From Acholoe squamosa (taxonomy: Eukaryota > Annelida > Polychaeta > Phyllodocida > Polynoidae): a DNA stretch of 64,000 nucleotides. The notes beneath the pieces are model-generated. The model was not told the DNA's origin. It did no database searches and worked only from the letters and a program-made list of their open reading frames with translations. Of this stretch, positions 42,601 through 57,200 are shown piece after piece. The DNA is taken from contig OX439045.1 in the NCBI GenBank assembly GCA_949317995.1, forward strand, positions 40,257,693 to 40,321,692, given 5' to 3'. The first letter of the stretch is position 1. Each line of letters begins with the position of its first letter. Position numbers and translations under genes: made by a program.

Positions 42601-45212
42601 CATTCAATTCAATACTACACGTGTGTGCCGACAACATTGTAACCAATGCGTACTGATGCTTCTAATACCATTTTCTGAATTAAATAATAATATGATGTTA
42701 TTGAAACTAAAACACAACCAAAGTAGCCAATTACAGACAACATAACTAACTGTTCTAGCTGATCTATGATGATCAAAAAGGTGTAGGGCAGGTGTAGCAT
42801 TGAGTGATTTACCCAATGGCGAGATGTACCTCAAGCTTGACAAAATACGTATGACCAAAAACCCTTCTTATTTTAGGACATTGCTTCTTAGAAGCATGAG
42901 AGGTATGGTTTATAGCTTGTTACCGAAACAGAGGCAGCTTAGAGGTTAATACAAAGCAGTGGAGTGGGCAATGAAGATATCATTATATTTGACATTAACA
43001 TATTTCATCACTAATCAATGTTGTTTTCATTTCCTGCTCAGTCCATCGCATATTTACCATCCATCCTCCCAGTACCTCGCCCTCTGTTGTATATTTTCAT
43101 TGTCATGTTCTGTCAGCAGTCTACAACTGTAATAACCCAGATGGATTATATGAATATAGACTTCATCCAACCAAGATGTACATGAATTATAAATATTTTT
43201 ACTCATCATTAACTTTTAACAATTCCACAGTGTATGATCCTTCTGTAACACCGGCACCGACTCCTGCTCCGACAACAACTTGTAATTTATCTATTGAAAT
43301 ATTTGTAGTTTAAGACGAAATATCTTTTAAGCATTCTAGGTGTATTGGATATTATGTCTTTCATTGAAACTTGCCCACCATGAACAAGAGGACATTTCCC
43401 AATAGTGCATTTTAGTATTTTTAAGAAAATGCCTTGCAGCACTTACTGCCTGGTCCTATACCAGGGTGCCACACGCATATTCTCACTATCTCATGTATAA
43501 GAAAGAGAGTTGGGCACACCTTTTCATATCATGCACACTTAATAAAAATGCAACCTATTCCATCCACAGCCTTTGATTAAGTTCAACAAAATGTTTGAAC
43601 AAGCCATATATTATCTGCCTTCATGGTATGATTTGATATTCTTGCTTTTTTCTGGCATTTTCCCTTCAACCCAGAGGTATATTGAGGCATTGACGAAGAA
43701 TTGTTAATTGTTTTTAGTTACACTTATTAAGTTATGATAAAGTGCACTTTGCAGAAAAATACCCGTAGATGGCACCATTAACCAATTGACCTTAGTCCTA
43801 GATGTAAGGGTTTTTTTTGTAACAGATGCTCTTGTTCTAAGTTTTCATTGAATTTTGATAGAATGTATTCATTTTGAATATTGATTAATAGATGTATGGT
43901 TTCCCTTCTACAATGTACATATTTTTTGATTTTCATACCATTTGAATAGCTTCCAGAAATTTAGTTCTAGCAAAGTAGATCTAGAAGGAGTACAAAATTA
44001 ACTCTTAAATCGTAAGAATAAAACCACGGCCGTATTCTGTAATTTCCTCGTACTGGCTCTAATATTTTTACATTGGTTTCCTCTCAGCTACCACGATGCA
44101 AACAACGACGGCACAAAGCCCAACAGCTTCTAGTAAAAATACATAATTGTCTTTAGAATCATAAGCAGTAGGAAGTAGCCTTAGGGAATGGTGTAGTGAA
44201 GAGGCACTTTCAGTAGTGCCATTTTGGAAGAAAGTCTCTGTAAAACTTACTTTGCATATATGTGCGCACAATAGGTCCTATGCACACTCTTCTCGTAATC
44301 AGGTTAGCAGGTATTTGCTTCCACTTCCTTCCTTATTAAACCATAGCATGCTAATTTCCACAAAATTGACTTTACATAGATAACGGTTGGTAGATTATAC
44401 GGATTCTCAAACAGATGGCTCATGTGGAAAATGGAGAAACCCACTTTAGTGTCTAAATATTACAATGGTGGCGCCAACTTAAGGTATCACTTGACTCCAT
44501 AACAGCAGCACGCAACTTTGATAGAGCTCATATTTCGGCAAATGTATTAACGTTGACTTAAGAATGCTCCCAAAACCCTGATTATGATTATAAAACCCAT
44601 GTATATATGATCCTTGTGTAAAAAAGTAAACCCAGAAAACCCAGAGAGAAGCCGGAAAATAAAATTGATATGCTAATATAACACAGATGTTTTTGCCCAA
44701 TCAGAATTCTGACTCTCTGTACAGTGATATAAGTAAACTCACATGTAAAAAGAAATACAACCTATACAGTTTGACAAATCCTTAACGCATATAACTCCAA
44801 AAAAAGCAGCTTTTTAGACTCATAATAATGTACCTAAGGACATAGTATAAGGAATCAATCTGTTTCTAATATCCTCGTGTAGTAAGATAAGACATCATTA
44901 TCTTTTGATAAGATGTAAAACTAGCATAGAAAATATAGACAGAAAAAGAAGATACATTTAGAGACAATCCATAGTTTAGATTTAGTAATTATTTATACTA
45001 GTAGTTTTTGGATTACTAGATAGCCTTGCCATATAACTTCAGTACATAGAAGGCGAGATTTATTGTATTGTAGAGTAGATGTACTAAAGAGGTAAACTAT
45101 AGACTAGACCACAGTTAGATATCACATATCTCTTTCAGAATCAGGTAATGGATATAGATAGCACTTCAGTGTGAGGGACATGCTTTGAACAACGCAGCGT
45201 CCCATATGCCTA

Positions 45213-45282
<70 letters not shown>

Positions 45283-48200
45283 ATGCACTTTCTAATAGTC
45301 ATATTCCTGTCCTCCCTTGGAATCCCTTGGAATCACAGGTTATAATTGGACTTGTGTGTTGGTAACCCTGCCTGCTGGTTACTCCACTGAGGCCACAGCT
45401 CGCACCATATCCAGATCGGGAAACATAGAGACAGACGCTACCATCACACTCAACTGTGCTCAAAACAACATCACCGTCACATGGACCATTTCAAAAGAAG
45501 GCACGGTGGTCGATTCCCTTACCTCAACAGAAACCATCTCCATTTTTGATGCAAACTCGATGGCTAAATCTAGCAAGTCAGCGTCTGCAGCGAGCCTCGA
45601 TCCTGGCATCTACGCCATTCTTATCGCTGTTCAATATGGCCAAGAACTGACGTATAACACAACGTACGTCAACGTAAAGCGTGGTGATCTAGAGGCAATT
45701 ATTGATGGAGGATCACTGCGGACTGTAAGATGGGGCTCCACCCTCTACGTGGATGCAAGGTGATAAGATTTAATAATCATTCATAATAAACATTATTGAA
45801 TTATTAATTCTATGTATTATGATTTACTTCGCAATAATCCATCTTTTCTGTTTACATAATTATAATGATTATATTATTCAGGTCTCTAGCCAAGAATGGT
45901 ATAGTTTACCCATACCATTCTTACTCTAGCTGTGTGCTATAGTTAATTTGGGCATAGGGTGTGAGGTGATGTACTTGCCTGGCATAAACATATCAGTAAG
46001 AAGTCCTTCTTGGGAAATACACTGCCCTTCACTTAATTACCTGCATCTGAAATCCTCCTCTGATTTCAGGTTGCGTTCTTACGACCCCGAGGCGAGCAGT
46101 AAACAGGACAAGACTGGATTGACTTTCACATGGACATGCTATGACCCCTCTGGAAATGACGTCACTAGCTTCTTTACGAGCAGCCTAACTGCAGCCAGTA
46201 GTGCCGGTGAGGGTTATGTGTACATACAGACTACGTCATATAGCATCGGGACGTACACTTTCAACGTCACGATGACAAAGGACACCAGGACTGCTGTAGC
46301 CTCGCAGGTCATTAGCATCCTGGACGGTTATATCCCAGAAGTCAAAATCGGGTCAGTTTTTCTTCTTTTAGTTTCTATTTTTATATTTGTCAATGAAGAT
46401 GCCAAATAGATGATCACGAATATTTGTTAGTTTTGTAGGACATCCATGCAAATACATTTATCTGTGGGTGGTGATTTTCTGCATTAGACGACCTACCTGT
46501 AGTGACAAATGATTTGTCCCTTATATAGGATAGGCGATGAACCAGCTATCCTATTGTTACTTCCAGATGCCTTGTGAACTGTGATACAAGGATGGTTACA
46601 GGGCAGAAGTTGAGTCTGATGTCACAGTGTTCTACATGTGATACAACTACCCTACAACAACTCACATATAGCTGGACACTCACGATGGCTGGTACCACAA
46701 CTGATGCTGCCACCTTCAGTCCAATGACGGCAACTGGTGAGAAGCTAAAGAATGTCTCTATCCCGGGAACGTTTTGCAGGGAATGTTATACTGGAGAAAA
46801 AGCACATATCTGAATCAAGTAAACATTTAGATAAACAAGGCTTAGAAGCCTACTTCAGTTTTATCTTAACATGAATGGAAACAAAAGAAGCAAAACACGT
46901 GTTTAGACCTTGAAAGTTCAAATTATGGTCTAAATGGAGAATGTGTCTGTGATACTAATATATAATGATTAACTTTGTTTATAAATATATATCCCATACC
47001 TAGGTACTAGTTCATCTGGTTTGGTCATCAAATCTAATCAGCTCCAGCCTGGTACAGAATACTGCCTGAAGATGGCTGTAGATTGTCCCGTGTGCACCAC
47101 CTCCCTCACTGAGTATTGCTTCACTACCAATAACCCTCCAACTGGTGGTACCTGCATTGCCTCACCCACCTCAGGTAAGTACTGCTTCACTACCAATAAC
47201 CTTCCAACTGGTGGTACCTGCACTGCCTCACCCAACTCAGGTAAATCCTGCTTCACTACCACTAAGCTGCCAACTGGTGGTACCTGTACTGCCTTACCCA
47301 CCTCAGGTAAATACTGCTTCACTACCAATAACCCTCCCACTAGTGGTTCCTGCACTGTCTTACCCATCTCAGGTAAGTACTGCTTCACTATGAATAACCC
47401 TCCAACTGGTGGTTCCTGCACTGTCTCACCCACCTCAGGTAAGTACTGCTTCACTACCAATAACCCTCCAACTTGTGGTTCCTGCACTGCCTCACCCACC
47501 TCAGGTAAAAGAGTCAAAAACATTCCAGTAAAGTCAGAGGAGATTCCATTAGGCCACACTCCTAATTATAAATACCTAGGTTTCATTCTTGATTCTATCT
47601 TAAAATTCAGTAAACATAATTATGTCTCAGTTGAGGCATAATGTACTACATAAATCTTATTTGCTGGCCAGGATGAGACCATTTATTTCAACTAGTGCTA
47701 GTATTAATGTTTTTAAAACGATGATCCCCCCTTACATTGACTACGGAGATTGTATTTATTCTGGAGCCAACAATGACTTATTGGATAGACTTCAAGCCAT
47801 TCAAAATAGAAATCTTAGGGTGGCTCTGAAGAGGGACAGACTCTCCAATGTGGATGACCTGCATAAGGATACAGGTATATTAAAGCTTTGTTTTAATAGG
47901 AGGTTGAATTTGGCCAAGGTTGGGTTTAAACGAGCCAGAAAACTGTTACACTTATTGATGATAGACCTATCCCCACTGGAGCCTGTGATGCAGTGATCCT
48001 ACAGATCAGAAAGCCCAAATGCTCTAAGTATAAGAAAAGTGTGGAATATTCTGCAGCCAAATACTGGAATGGGCTCAATAGCACCATAAGAAATATTGAG
48101 GATTACCACAAGTTCGGAGAAGCAGTTAGAATATTGTATGTGTGAAGCTCATTGTTGTCACCACCACACCCAGGTCACACCAATTTGTTACAGGGGTAGG

Positions 48201-51200
48201 GAATTTAAGGGGATGTCCATTATAATCATCTAAAGTCAACAAGACCTGACTTTTGTTTTTCTTAGTTTTTCACTTTTTCTTTTTAAGTTTTAAATATGAA
48301 TTAAAACAACTATTTGAGATGCCTGCCACATGTCTGTAGAAACCAGCTCATCTGGTCAGAATATGTGGTGGAGACCTGTCTCCGCCTGCAGAGTCAGCCG
48401 GATAGCTCCCCATCACATATGGATGAAATACTACTAATAACTCAAGCCACTGATTTATCTATATCAAATTACATACAACCCAATGACGTTGTGACTATAT
48501 TAATATCTTATGTATTTGTACTGATATCATATATTTACTGCTACTAGTTTGATTACTGATACATCGGGGCGTTGTAAAACACACATATGTATATATTAAG
48601 CTAATAGATGATGGATATCGGGGCCCTAGGGCTGTATATGCTGTATATACCCGAGACGCGCAGCAGCGAGGGTATATACAGCATATACAGCCTGTGGGCC
48701 CCGATATTCATCACCTAATAGGTTTATACCACCATTTCCTCCATTTTGTATTAATTTCTTACCTGATATCCACAGAATATAGCCAGGAGAAGATATTTTG
48801 TAAGTGCAAGCGATACGGCCCGTGTCCGCTCTGTGCGAAGCCATTGTTTTTGTTCCTTGCCGGGAGAGGTACCGCCGTGTTTACACTCACTTTTCGTATG
48901 GAATCCAACCATGACATGTTATAATATCAAAGTCCCAAGAAGTATTCGATCCATAGAATGGATTCTTATTTATATCGAAGAAAATGGAGAAAATAAGCAC
49001 GCATTCCTTGTCTATGGATCAAAAACTTCTTGGGATTTCGATATTATAACATGACAAGCTTGGAATCAAGACGAAAAGTGAGTGTGAAAATGCGGTACCT
49101 CTCCGGTCAAGGTCTTATTTATTTTCGCATTGGATTTCATCACCGTTCAGTGTGGCGCTATGGCTAAGGCCTTCGCCTACCACCACTGCGGCCGGGGTTT
49201 AATTCTCATACGAGTTAGGACGATTTTTTACATTGAAACAATGGCAACACTGAATTTGGATGTCCGCCAACATTTCCCAAAATATTCCAACTTGACCTCG
49301 AAAAAGTATATACCAAAAATTAAAAAAATGCACATGTGTGGTATATGCAGAATAATGCACGGCTAAACTGCATATAAACCCACCGGAAGTCCCGGAATCG
49401 TGGTATAAGTAACAATGTTTCCATGAAATAAACATCTCTTTTGAACTCAAGTACTGCTTCACTACCAATAACCCTCCAACTAGTGGTTCCTACACTGCCT
49501 CACTCACCTCAGGTAAGTACTGCTTCACTACCAATAACCCTCCAACTGGTGGTTCCTGCACTGCCTCACCCACCTCAGGTAAGTACTGCTTCACTACCAA
49601 TAACCCTCCAACTGGTGCTTCCTGCACTGCCTCACCCACCTCAGGTAAGTACTGCTTCACTACCAATAACCCTCCAACTGGTGGTTCCTACACTGCCTCA
49701 CCCACCTCAGGTAAGTACTGCTTCACTACCAATAACCCTCCAACTGGTGCTTCCTACACTGCCTGACCCACCTCAGGTAAGTACTGCTTCACTACCAATA
49801 ACCCTCCAACTGGTGCTTCCTGCAATACCTCACCCACTTTAGTCTCAGGTAAGGATTGCTTCACTGCCAATACCCCTCTAACCAGTAGTACCTGCACTGT
49901 GTCATCCAATTCAAATAAATATTGATTCTTTCTGCTCTCTTCAACAGAAAGCATTTAGATTGCTTATCCTGCATTTGGAATGCGAGGAAAACATGCCTAC
50001 AGCATTGTTATGGCATGGGCCTCTCTTTACATTGCAGGATCAGCCCTGTTGACCCAGTTCACCTTCTCCTGCTCTGGGTGGAGTGATGAAGGTAACAGTA
50101 ACCCTGTTCTCACCTACAAGTTCTTCCTGCCCCCTGATCCAACCAGTACCACCTCCTCCAGCACCTCACCTGCCAATACCATCTCCAGTACAGGATCTGA
50201 TGAGGACACCAGGGAGCTCATCTATTATGGCTCATCCCCTCAGTCTCCAGGGCTTCTACTCAGGTCAGGGAACTCCAGTGCTGGGTATACACTAAGAGTG
50301 TATGCCCAGGTGTATGACGAGTATGGTGCCTTTAACCAGAGCATCCTCACTATCACGGTAAGGCTATCATCCTTAATTCCTGTTGTAGATAGCAAACGTT
50401 AGGTCTACGGACAAGATAAATAGGAATAGGCAGCCATTGACTCTGAATGGTTCATATCAGTGTCAGTTACACTGTAGAGCCCATGGACGTGTATTAGTTA
50501 CCAAATTGAGTCTGTGTAGGTGTTATCCATATACTAAGGGTTCACCACTCAAGGACCTTTGCCGCCCTCTGGCAGATACCCTTTGAACTATTTCCTATAC
50601 ATATAGCCATGCATGACAGAGGTGAGGGGGGGGGACTTTGCCAAAGTCCCCCCTCACCCCTGTCACCAATGGCTATGCATAGGAAATAGAGCTCCCAGAG
50701 GGCGGCATCAGTCCTAGAGTGGCACACCATCCCCTTGGTATATAGATAACAACTATGCAGACTCAACTTGGTAACTAGTACATGTCTATGGTAGAGCCAC
50801 TGTAGAAGCCTCGAATACACTTAAATTGACAATGGTCCTTGAGGAAATTAGGATGATGATAATGATAATGATGATGAAAACCATGTATATTATGTAAGTA
50901 ATATATGAAGAATAGACTTGCACGAGTTGGCTTCAGGGGGTGATATAAGCATGAGCCGTAGGCGAATGCTTATATGAAACCCCTGAAGCCAACGAGTGCA
51001 AGTCTATTCATTATATATTGCGCTTATAACACGGTTTCCTCCATTAATTCTTAGTATTTACCTTTAACTTGTATAGAATCCATTCATTTATTATGCGAGT
51101 CGACAAGACGGCCCTCCGCCATCTTGGTTTCATGTTAACATATGGTTAAGCTGGCAACCTCCTCCAACTCCCATTCTCGCAGGTTTACTACTGCGAACAC

Positions 51201-54200
51201 ATTGAGACAGAGCTGTGTGAGTCTAAAATATAATCCATTCTGTACACACCAAGCGGTGGCACCTGTAGTGTTGACAGAATGGCGAAGACGCACGGCAAGT
51301 TGCTCGCTTCGAAAGTTTAATAATTTTTTATGTTAAATTCAGCCTTAATATCAAGTAATCTACCCTACAGGGAGTTAGAATGAAGTTTCAACTATGTTAT
51401 GTCCAAAGCATTTCACTATATTTGGTACATAAGCTTCAAAAATGGAGGATTTACTTTCGTGTCAACTCGCTGTCAAGGTAGGATTCAATATGTCCGCCCC
51501 GCTGTCCGTCCGCCGTCAATTTTGGGTTCTTATAGCGCCAGATATGAGAACTCATATTATCCATTTTCGGCACTGAAAACTCACTAACCGTGTTATAAAC
51601 ATGTATATCATTTTCAGGTAACACCACCAACTGCTACCAGTTCATCTTCAAACTCGTCCGAGAGCCTTGCCTCCACACTAACCACTATGACCTCGGGATC
51701 AAACAGTGCCCTAGGTGACCTCGTGTCTAAGGGTGATCGTCGTGGTGCGGCCCAACTCATTTCTACCATGGCCAGCGTCCTGAACGAAGCGGTAACGTGC
51801 TTAAATATAATAGTGTGGGGCTTTCTGCTAAATTCGAATTCCAACTTGCAATTTCAATTGCAATTCAAATACATGTCCAAAAGAAAAGGTGAGATTTGCC
51901 TTTTGGATCTAACTTTTGAACTGATGAACTCAGCTTCTTAAGCAGGTATTCCACTGCCGTCGGTCGGCTCCAATTTCACTAATCCGACCAATTTTTTCTA
52001 TACTTTTCCATGATCAAAAATAATCCGACTAGCAAAATTTCGGCTGACTGACGGCAGTGGAATACCCGCTTTAACCGATAGATTAATCTTCTCCACAAGA
52101 TGACTAGACTTCAGCCTACAAAATAGCCACTGCAGGTACCTGGAGCAATTGTCCGCCACCATGCACCTTAAGTTGGCCTACTCCAGTATTACAAATCAAG
52201 GAAAGACACACGTATAATTGCACAACATCTCACCTAATTACCTCAATGAATGAAGTCTTACAAACGATCCGAGCAATTACATGGATGTACTTGCTTATGA
52301 ATGAATCAGTGTTTTTCTTTTGTGCCACAGGGTAGCTCAAGTTCAACTGCCTCCAGCAACGGAAGCACAGCCACCATAACAGAAGACGAAGGAAAAGCGG
52401 TAAGACTTAAAGAAATAAATTATCAAGTCATCAATTGATTAATTGGATTAGGCTGTCAATTCTCTGCACTGAAAATTGAAACTGGCACCCATTATATTTC
52501 TTCTGCTGAGCTTCTAAAGTATAATTACAGCTTTCCATGACAAAACGAACTTATATTCCCTACCCAACCTATCTGTCGCTTGTGCAAATTTGTCATAAAA
52601 CTTTCAAAGGTAAATCAATGGTTTGACGTTTTATACTTGACATTTTATGGAGAAGTTGTCTAGGTATTCGCTACTAAGTATTATGTTTATAACTATTCTG
52701 AATCTTCCCCTCCAGGTTCGGACCTCCATGATCCAACAAGTGAAGGAGATGTCGGGCAGTGTGGCTAACCTGGATGAGGTGCAGATTATCTCAGCTGCCC
52801 TGGTCAGTTCCACCACTGTTACAACACAGGTCACAGAGACGTCCCTTGTAAGTCTTCTACATAGATCTAATGTAATATTGTACATCATTAAGTACTCTGC
52901 TTCTTATAGGGAATGGACCGATACACTATAAGCCTTTGAACATCACCAAAGTGTCTACCTGTCTATCCGCCTTGAGGACAGGATTTATTCATTTACATCT
53001 CCTACTATTAATAACCGTTCCATGGTTCAAAAAACAAATCTACTGGTATGACAAGTATATTCAACTTCTTACAGTATTACCTTTCGCTTATGACGTATTG
53101 ATGATACTATTTAGAGCTTTTCATACTGATTCCGCTTCAGAACGATGCCAACGATGCCTTGGCGAGTCTGGTCAATTCTAGTAGCACCTTCCTGACAGAC
53201 AACCCCGCACAAGCAGTTCCTGTTGCAAACAGTGTGTATCATTTCCTGCCAAAATCGTCTTGTTCTAATCAACGTGACAACCATCGTATTGCATGAGCTC
53301 TTTGATATTTTCAAATTTACACCTGAAGACAATGATTCATGTTCGTCTAACAAGGGAAGCCACTAGTAATTCCTACCTGGAGTCAAACTTTGTGAGACAG
53401 TTTTGAATCATGATAATTGAAGCATATCCATTTTATTATTAGTCATTTAAATGTCTTATTATCATCAAATAAGTTTTAAAACGTATCCCTTTATTTCTGG
53501 AATATCAAGGGCCGTGAAACTCAGGGAGGCTGACGATTTTCGCCTAGTCTACCTTGCTTATAATATGTATACCCCAATTTCAAAATACCCAATATACTTA
53601 AACCAAAAAAACTTACTTCATTTACAAAAGTCCCGATTGTTCCTCTCTAGCTCTGCTCTCGGTAGTGGGTAACGTGATGCGTGGTACCCAGCCTACAACG
53701 GAGGTACCGCGGGAGGAGGTTCCCCTGGAGACCCCAGCTGAGACTGCAGCCCGCCTGGAGCAGGAGGAGACTGCCACTGTCTCCCCAGAGGAACAAGGCT
53801 ACTACGACTTCTTGGCAAGAAAACAGAAAGTCAAACTCCGCAACAATGAGAAAGACAAGGTATGTGTACTTGCTTTTGTCCGGAAAATACAACTTTTAAT
53901 GGGAGAAGGTAATGTTTTGAGTTATAGGTAAAGACTATTTTAGGACGTTGTTGGCTGATAACAGCGTTGGCTTCACCTCCGAGAAATACTAATTAAACTG
54001 TTGTATGGTTCTTGCACATTCTATATATCTGTGCTATCTACAGGCTAAGGTACTGACCCCCTCAGTGCAAGGCTCCGAGTCGTCAGTGGTCACTGCCGTG
54101 CAGAAGACATTGGCGCCTGGAGAGGATGCTGTCGTCTTTGCTACTTCCGCCGCTACGACGCGCGTGGAGCGTCGCCAAGCGGATACCACGGCCAACGTCA

Positions 54201-57200
54201 CCATGGCTGCTGGGAGTCTGTCCATGGAGATTCCAACCGGCTTCTTTGACAACAGCAGTTCTGGAAATGTAGTTAACTTCCAGGTAAATGGCAATTATTA
54301 TCTTTAATATGTTGGGGTTTCACACCAGGAACGATCTTATGCTTAAAGGTACATTATTCTTATGGAAGCGAAAGTGAATCTAACATATGCACATATCAAT
54401 TTCAAATAATCTACATGATTATTATAATAAGGAATCTATGTTTAAAGTATGTTGACACATCAAAACAGGATCGGAAAAATGCACCAAACAATTTATACAT
54501 TGCATGAAAATAATTTGCAAGTGCATAATTCTTTTTTAAATGGACTGCGGTTTATCTGTATACAATATTGCGGACTGTAGAATTCATGCCATTGTGATTT
54601 GAAGAAAATGACATAGAACGTGGGGGGACATCCTGGATTGAATTCACTGTTATCTATAGTGACAGTTATTACAAAACATTATCTCCAAGTATCAGGAAAC
54701 ACCCTCCACTTCTTCTTCCATTCAACAATAAAACTATTTTGATTAATGATGGAAATAGACCAATGTCACTCTATCCGCATAAATACTTTACATGCTATTT
54801 TACAGTATTGCACAAACTACAACACAAATATGATTGTTACGGACCAAGAATGATATTCAATTCAATTTTCCCATCCCGTGAATGCAAGTTGCTTCGTGGA
54901 GTTTTTTGGTCTGTGCAAAACTATTGATTTGTAGTTATTTGTGATATAATCTTGTCTCATACATTGTTCTAATACCGTTCATGACATTGCAGACTCTCGA
55001 CTACGCTGTCAACCCATTCGTCTACGGCACAGATGCAGATGACATGACGTCATCGATCCTACAGTTCTCCGTCACTGATGCAGACGGCAATGACAACGTT
55101 ACGTCATCTGATGCCAAATTTGTGATTGGCTTCCCTAATACTGGGGCTACAACATCTTCAGTAACTCAGCAAATAGCAGAAAATGCCACTAACCCCCTCC
55201 TCTATCACAAGCTGAACGTGACAAGCAGCAGCTCGGCTCTTATGGTGAAACTGGTCTTGGACGGAGACGCTGACAGCTTTGACGTATTCATCAGTAAAGG
55301 CGTCATGCCGACCAAGACTCAGAGCGACATACAAATGACGTCACCAGCTACGTCATCAGGTGGAACGAGTGAGGTTAACGTCATGGTGCCAGCCGCAACG
55401 CTAAACGGTATAGGGATATACTACCTGGGACTAGAGCCTGTCAGTAAGTAAAATATGTCTGTGTTTTTATTTACTTAACTTATTTTGTTTTAAGGGTATT
55501 GCAAACAAACATCATGTTTGACTTCTTAAAAATTCACAAGCCTGGCCATTCGTCCTGGATTTGATATACTGTATTGAGAAAATAATTAGTCAGCATTTTG
55601 ATGGACATAAGACCAAACCCCACAACGCAAAAATTGTCCTAATATATGGGTGTGGACCACTAAATTTGACATGGTGACATGGCAATTTCTTAAAATCGAC
55701 ATGTGACATGAGAGGTTCTTAGAGGTGACATGGGACATGGGGATTTAAGTGACATGTGACATAACCATTTCTTAAAATCGACATGTGACATGAGAGGTTC
55801 TTAGAGGTGACATGGGACATGGGGATTTAAGTGACATGTGACATAACCATTTCTTAAAATTGACATGTGACATGGGGGACCCCCCATCCACACCCCCTAA
55901 TATCCTTGTGATTTAGGAATGCAGTAGTCCTTAGCCGATATTGGAAGGGTAATATCGATGAAGGAAGGCCTATAAAGGCTAAGAAGCCTTGCCAAAGTGC
56001 TGTTATTTGGGGAGTGGAATACATCAAATGTTTTTGATATTTTCTTCACAAAGGACCTGAAGTCTCTGTGATAGACTGAAAATCTTTGTGATTTAGAGGA
56101 AAACAACAGTTTCTAGGAAATCACAAGAGGTGTGTCTTTGATAAATCAGGAGCCAAGTTCCACATACTACAGTTAAAAGAGGGATCTGCTTGTGATATAT
56201 GTAAGCTACATTTGTTTATGCTATGGAGGAGACCATTGCAAACTAAAGACAATAGTCAGAGACAACTGTGATTTTAATATCAAATACTCTATCTCTGTGA
56301 TTCATAATAGCAACTCGTCTGTGCAGTAATGAAAATCACAGAGATTCCTGTCCTACTATCAGCTATAGTGGGATTTGTAGTGGTTAGAAGTGCAGTGAGA
56401 ACACTTGTGATTTAGGAAATTGGTAAGAGTCAAAGGTTGCCAATATCTAGAATCACAGACATTTCAGATCCATTTTTCACGTAGTGGGATTTGGCCTATA
56501 GTTATCTAAGGAATAGTCTGCCAAAGTATTCTGTTGGAGTACGTTTTTTATAAAATCAGAATATTGCTCTCTATCTAAAACGCATCAAACTCTACCCAAT
56601 GCAAAAGACACAAGGCCATATCCCACTACGTGAAATATGGGTCTGAAATGTCTGTGATTCTGGATATTGGCAACATTGGACTCTTGCCAATTTTCTAAAT
56701 CACAAGGGTACTCACTGCACTTCTTACCACTCCAAATCCGACTATAGCTGATAGTAGCAGGGGAATCTCTGTGATTTTCATTACTGCAGAGATGAGTTAC
56801 TAGAATGATTCACAGAGATAGAGTATTTGATATTAAAATCACAGTTGTCTCTGACTATTTTCTGTGGTTTGCAATGGTGTCCTGCATAGCATAAACAAAT
56901 GTAGCTTGCATAAATCACAAGCAGAACCCCATTATGACTGTAGTATGTGGAACTTGGCTCCTGATTTATCAAAGACACACCTCTTTTGATTTCCTAGAAA
57001 CTGTTGTTTTCCTTTAAATCACAGGGATATTGAGTCTATCACAGAGATTTCAAGCCCTTTGTGAAGAAAATATCAAAAACTGTTGATGTACTATACACCC
57101 TAAATACCAGCACTTTGACAGGGATTCTTAGCCTTTATAGGTCTTCCCTAGAAGGTATTACCACCCCAATATCGGCTAAGCACCCACATATCCTATATCA

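Noticed and set aside
45339..46736. PKD (Ig-like) repeats before the REJ domain
   Set aside because: One beta-rich stretch is visible at the start of the exon, but the WDFGDG signature of PKD repeats is absent, so I did not call any.
47038..47559. 173-codon open frame on the - strand
   Set aside because: Antisense shadow of the 66-bp minisatellite.
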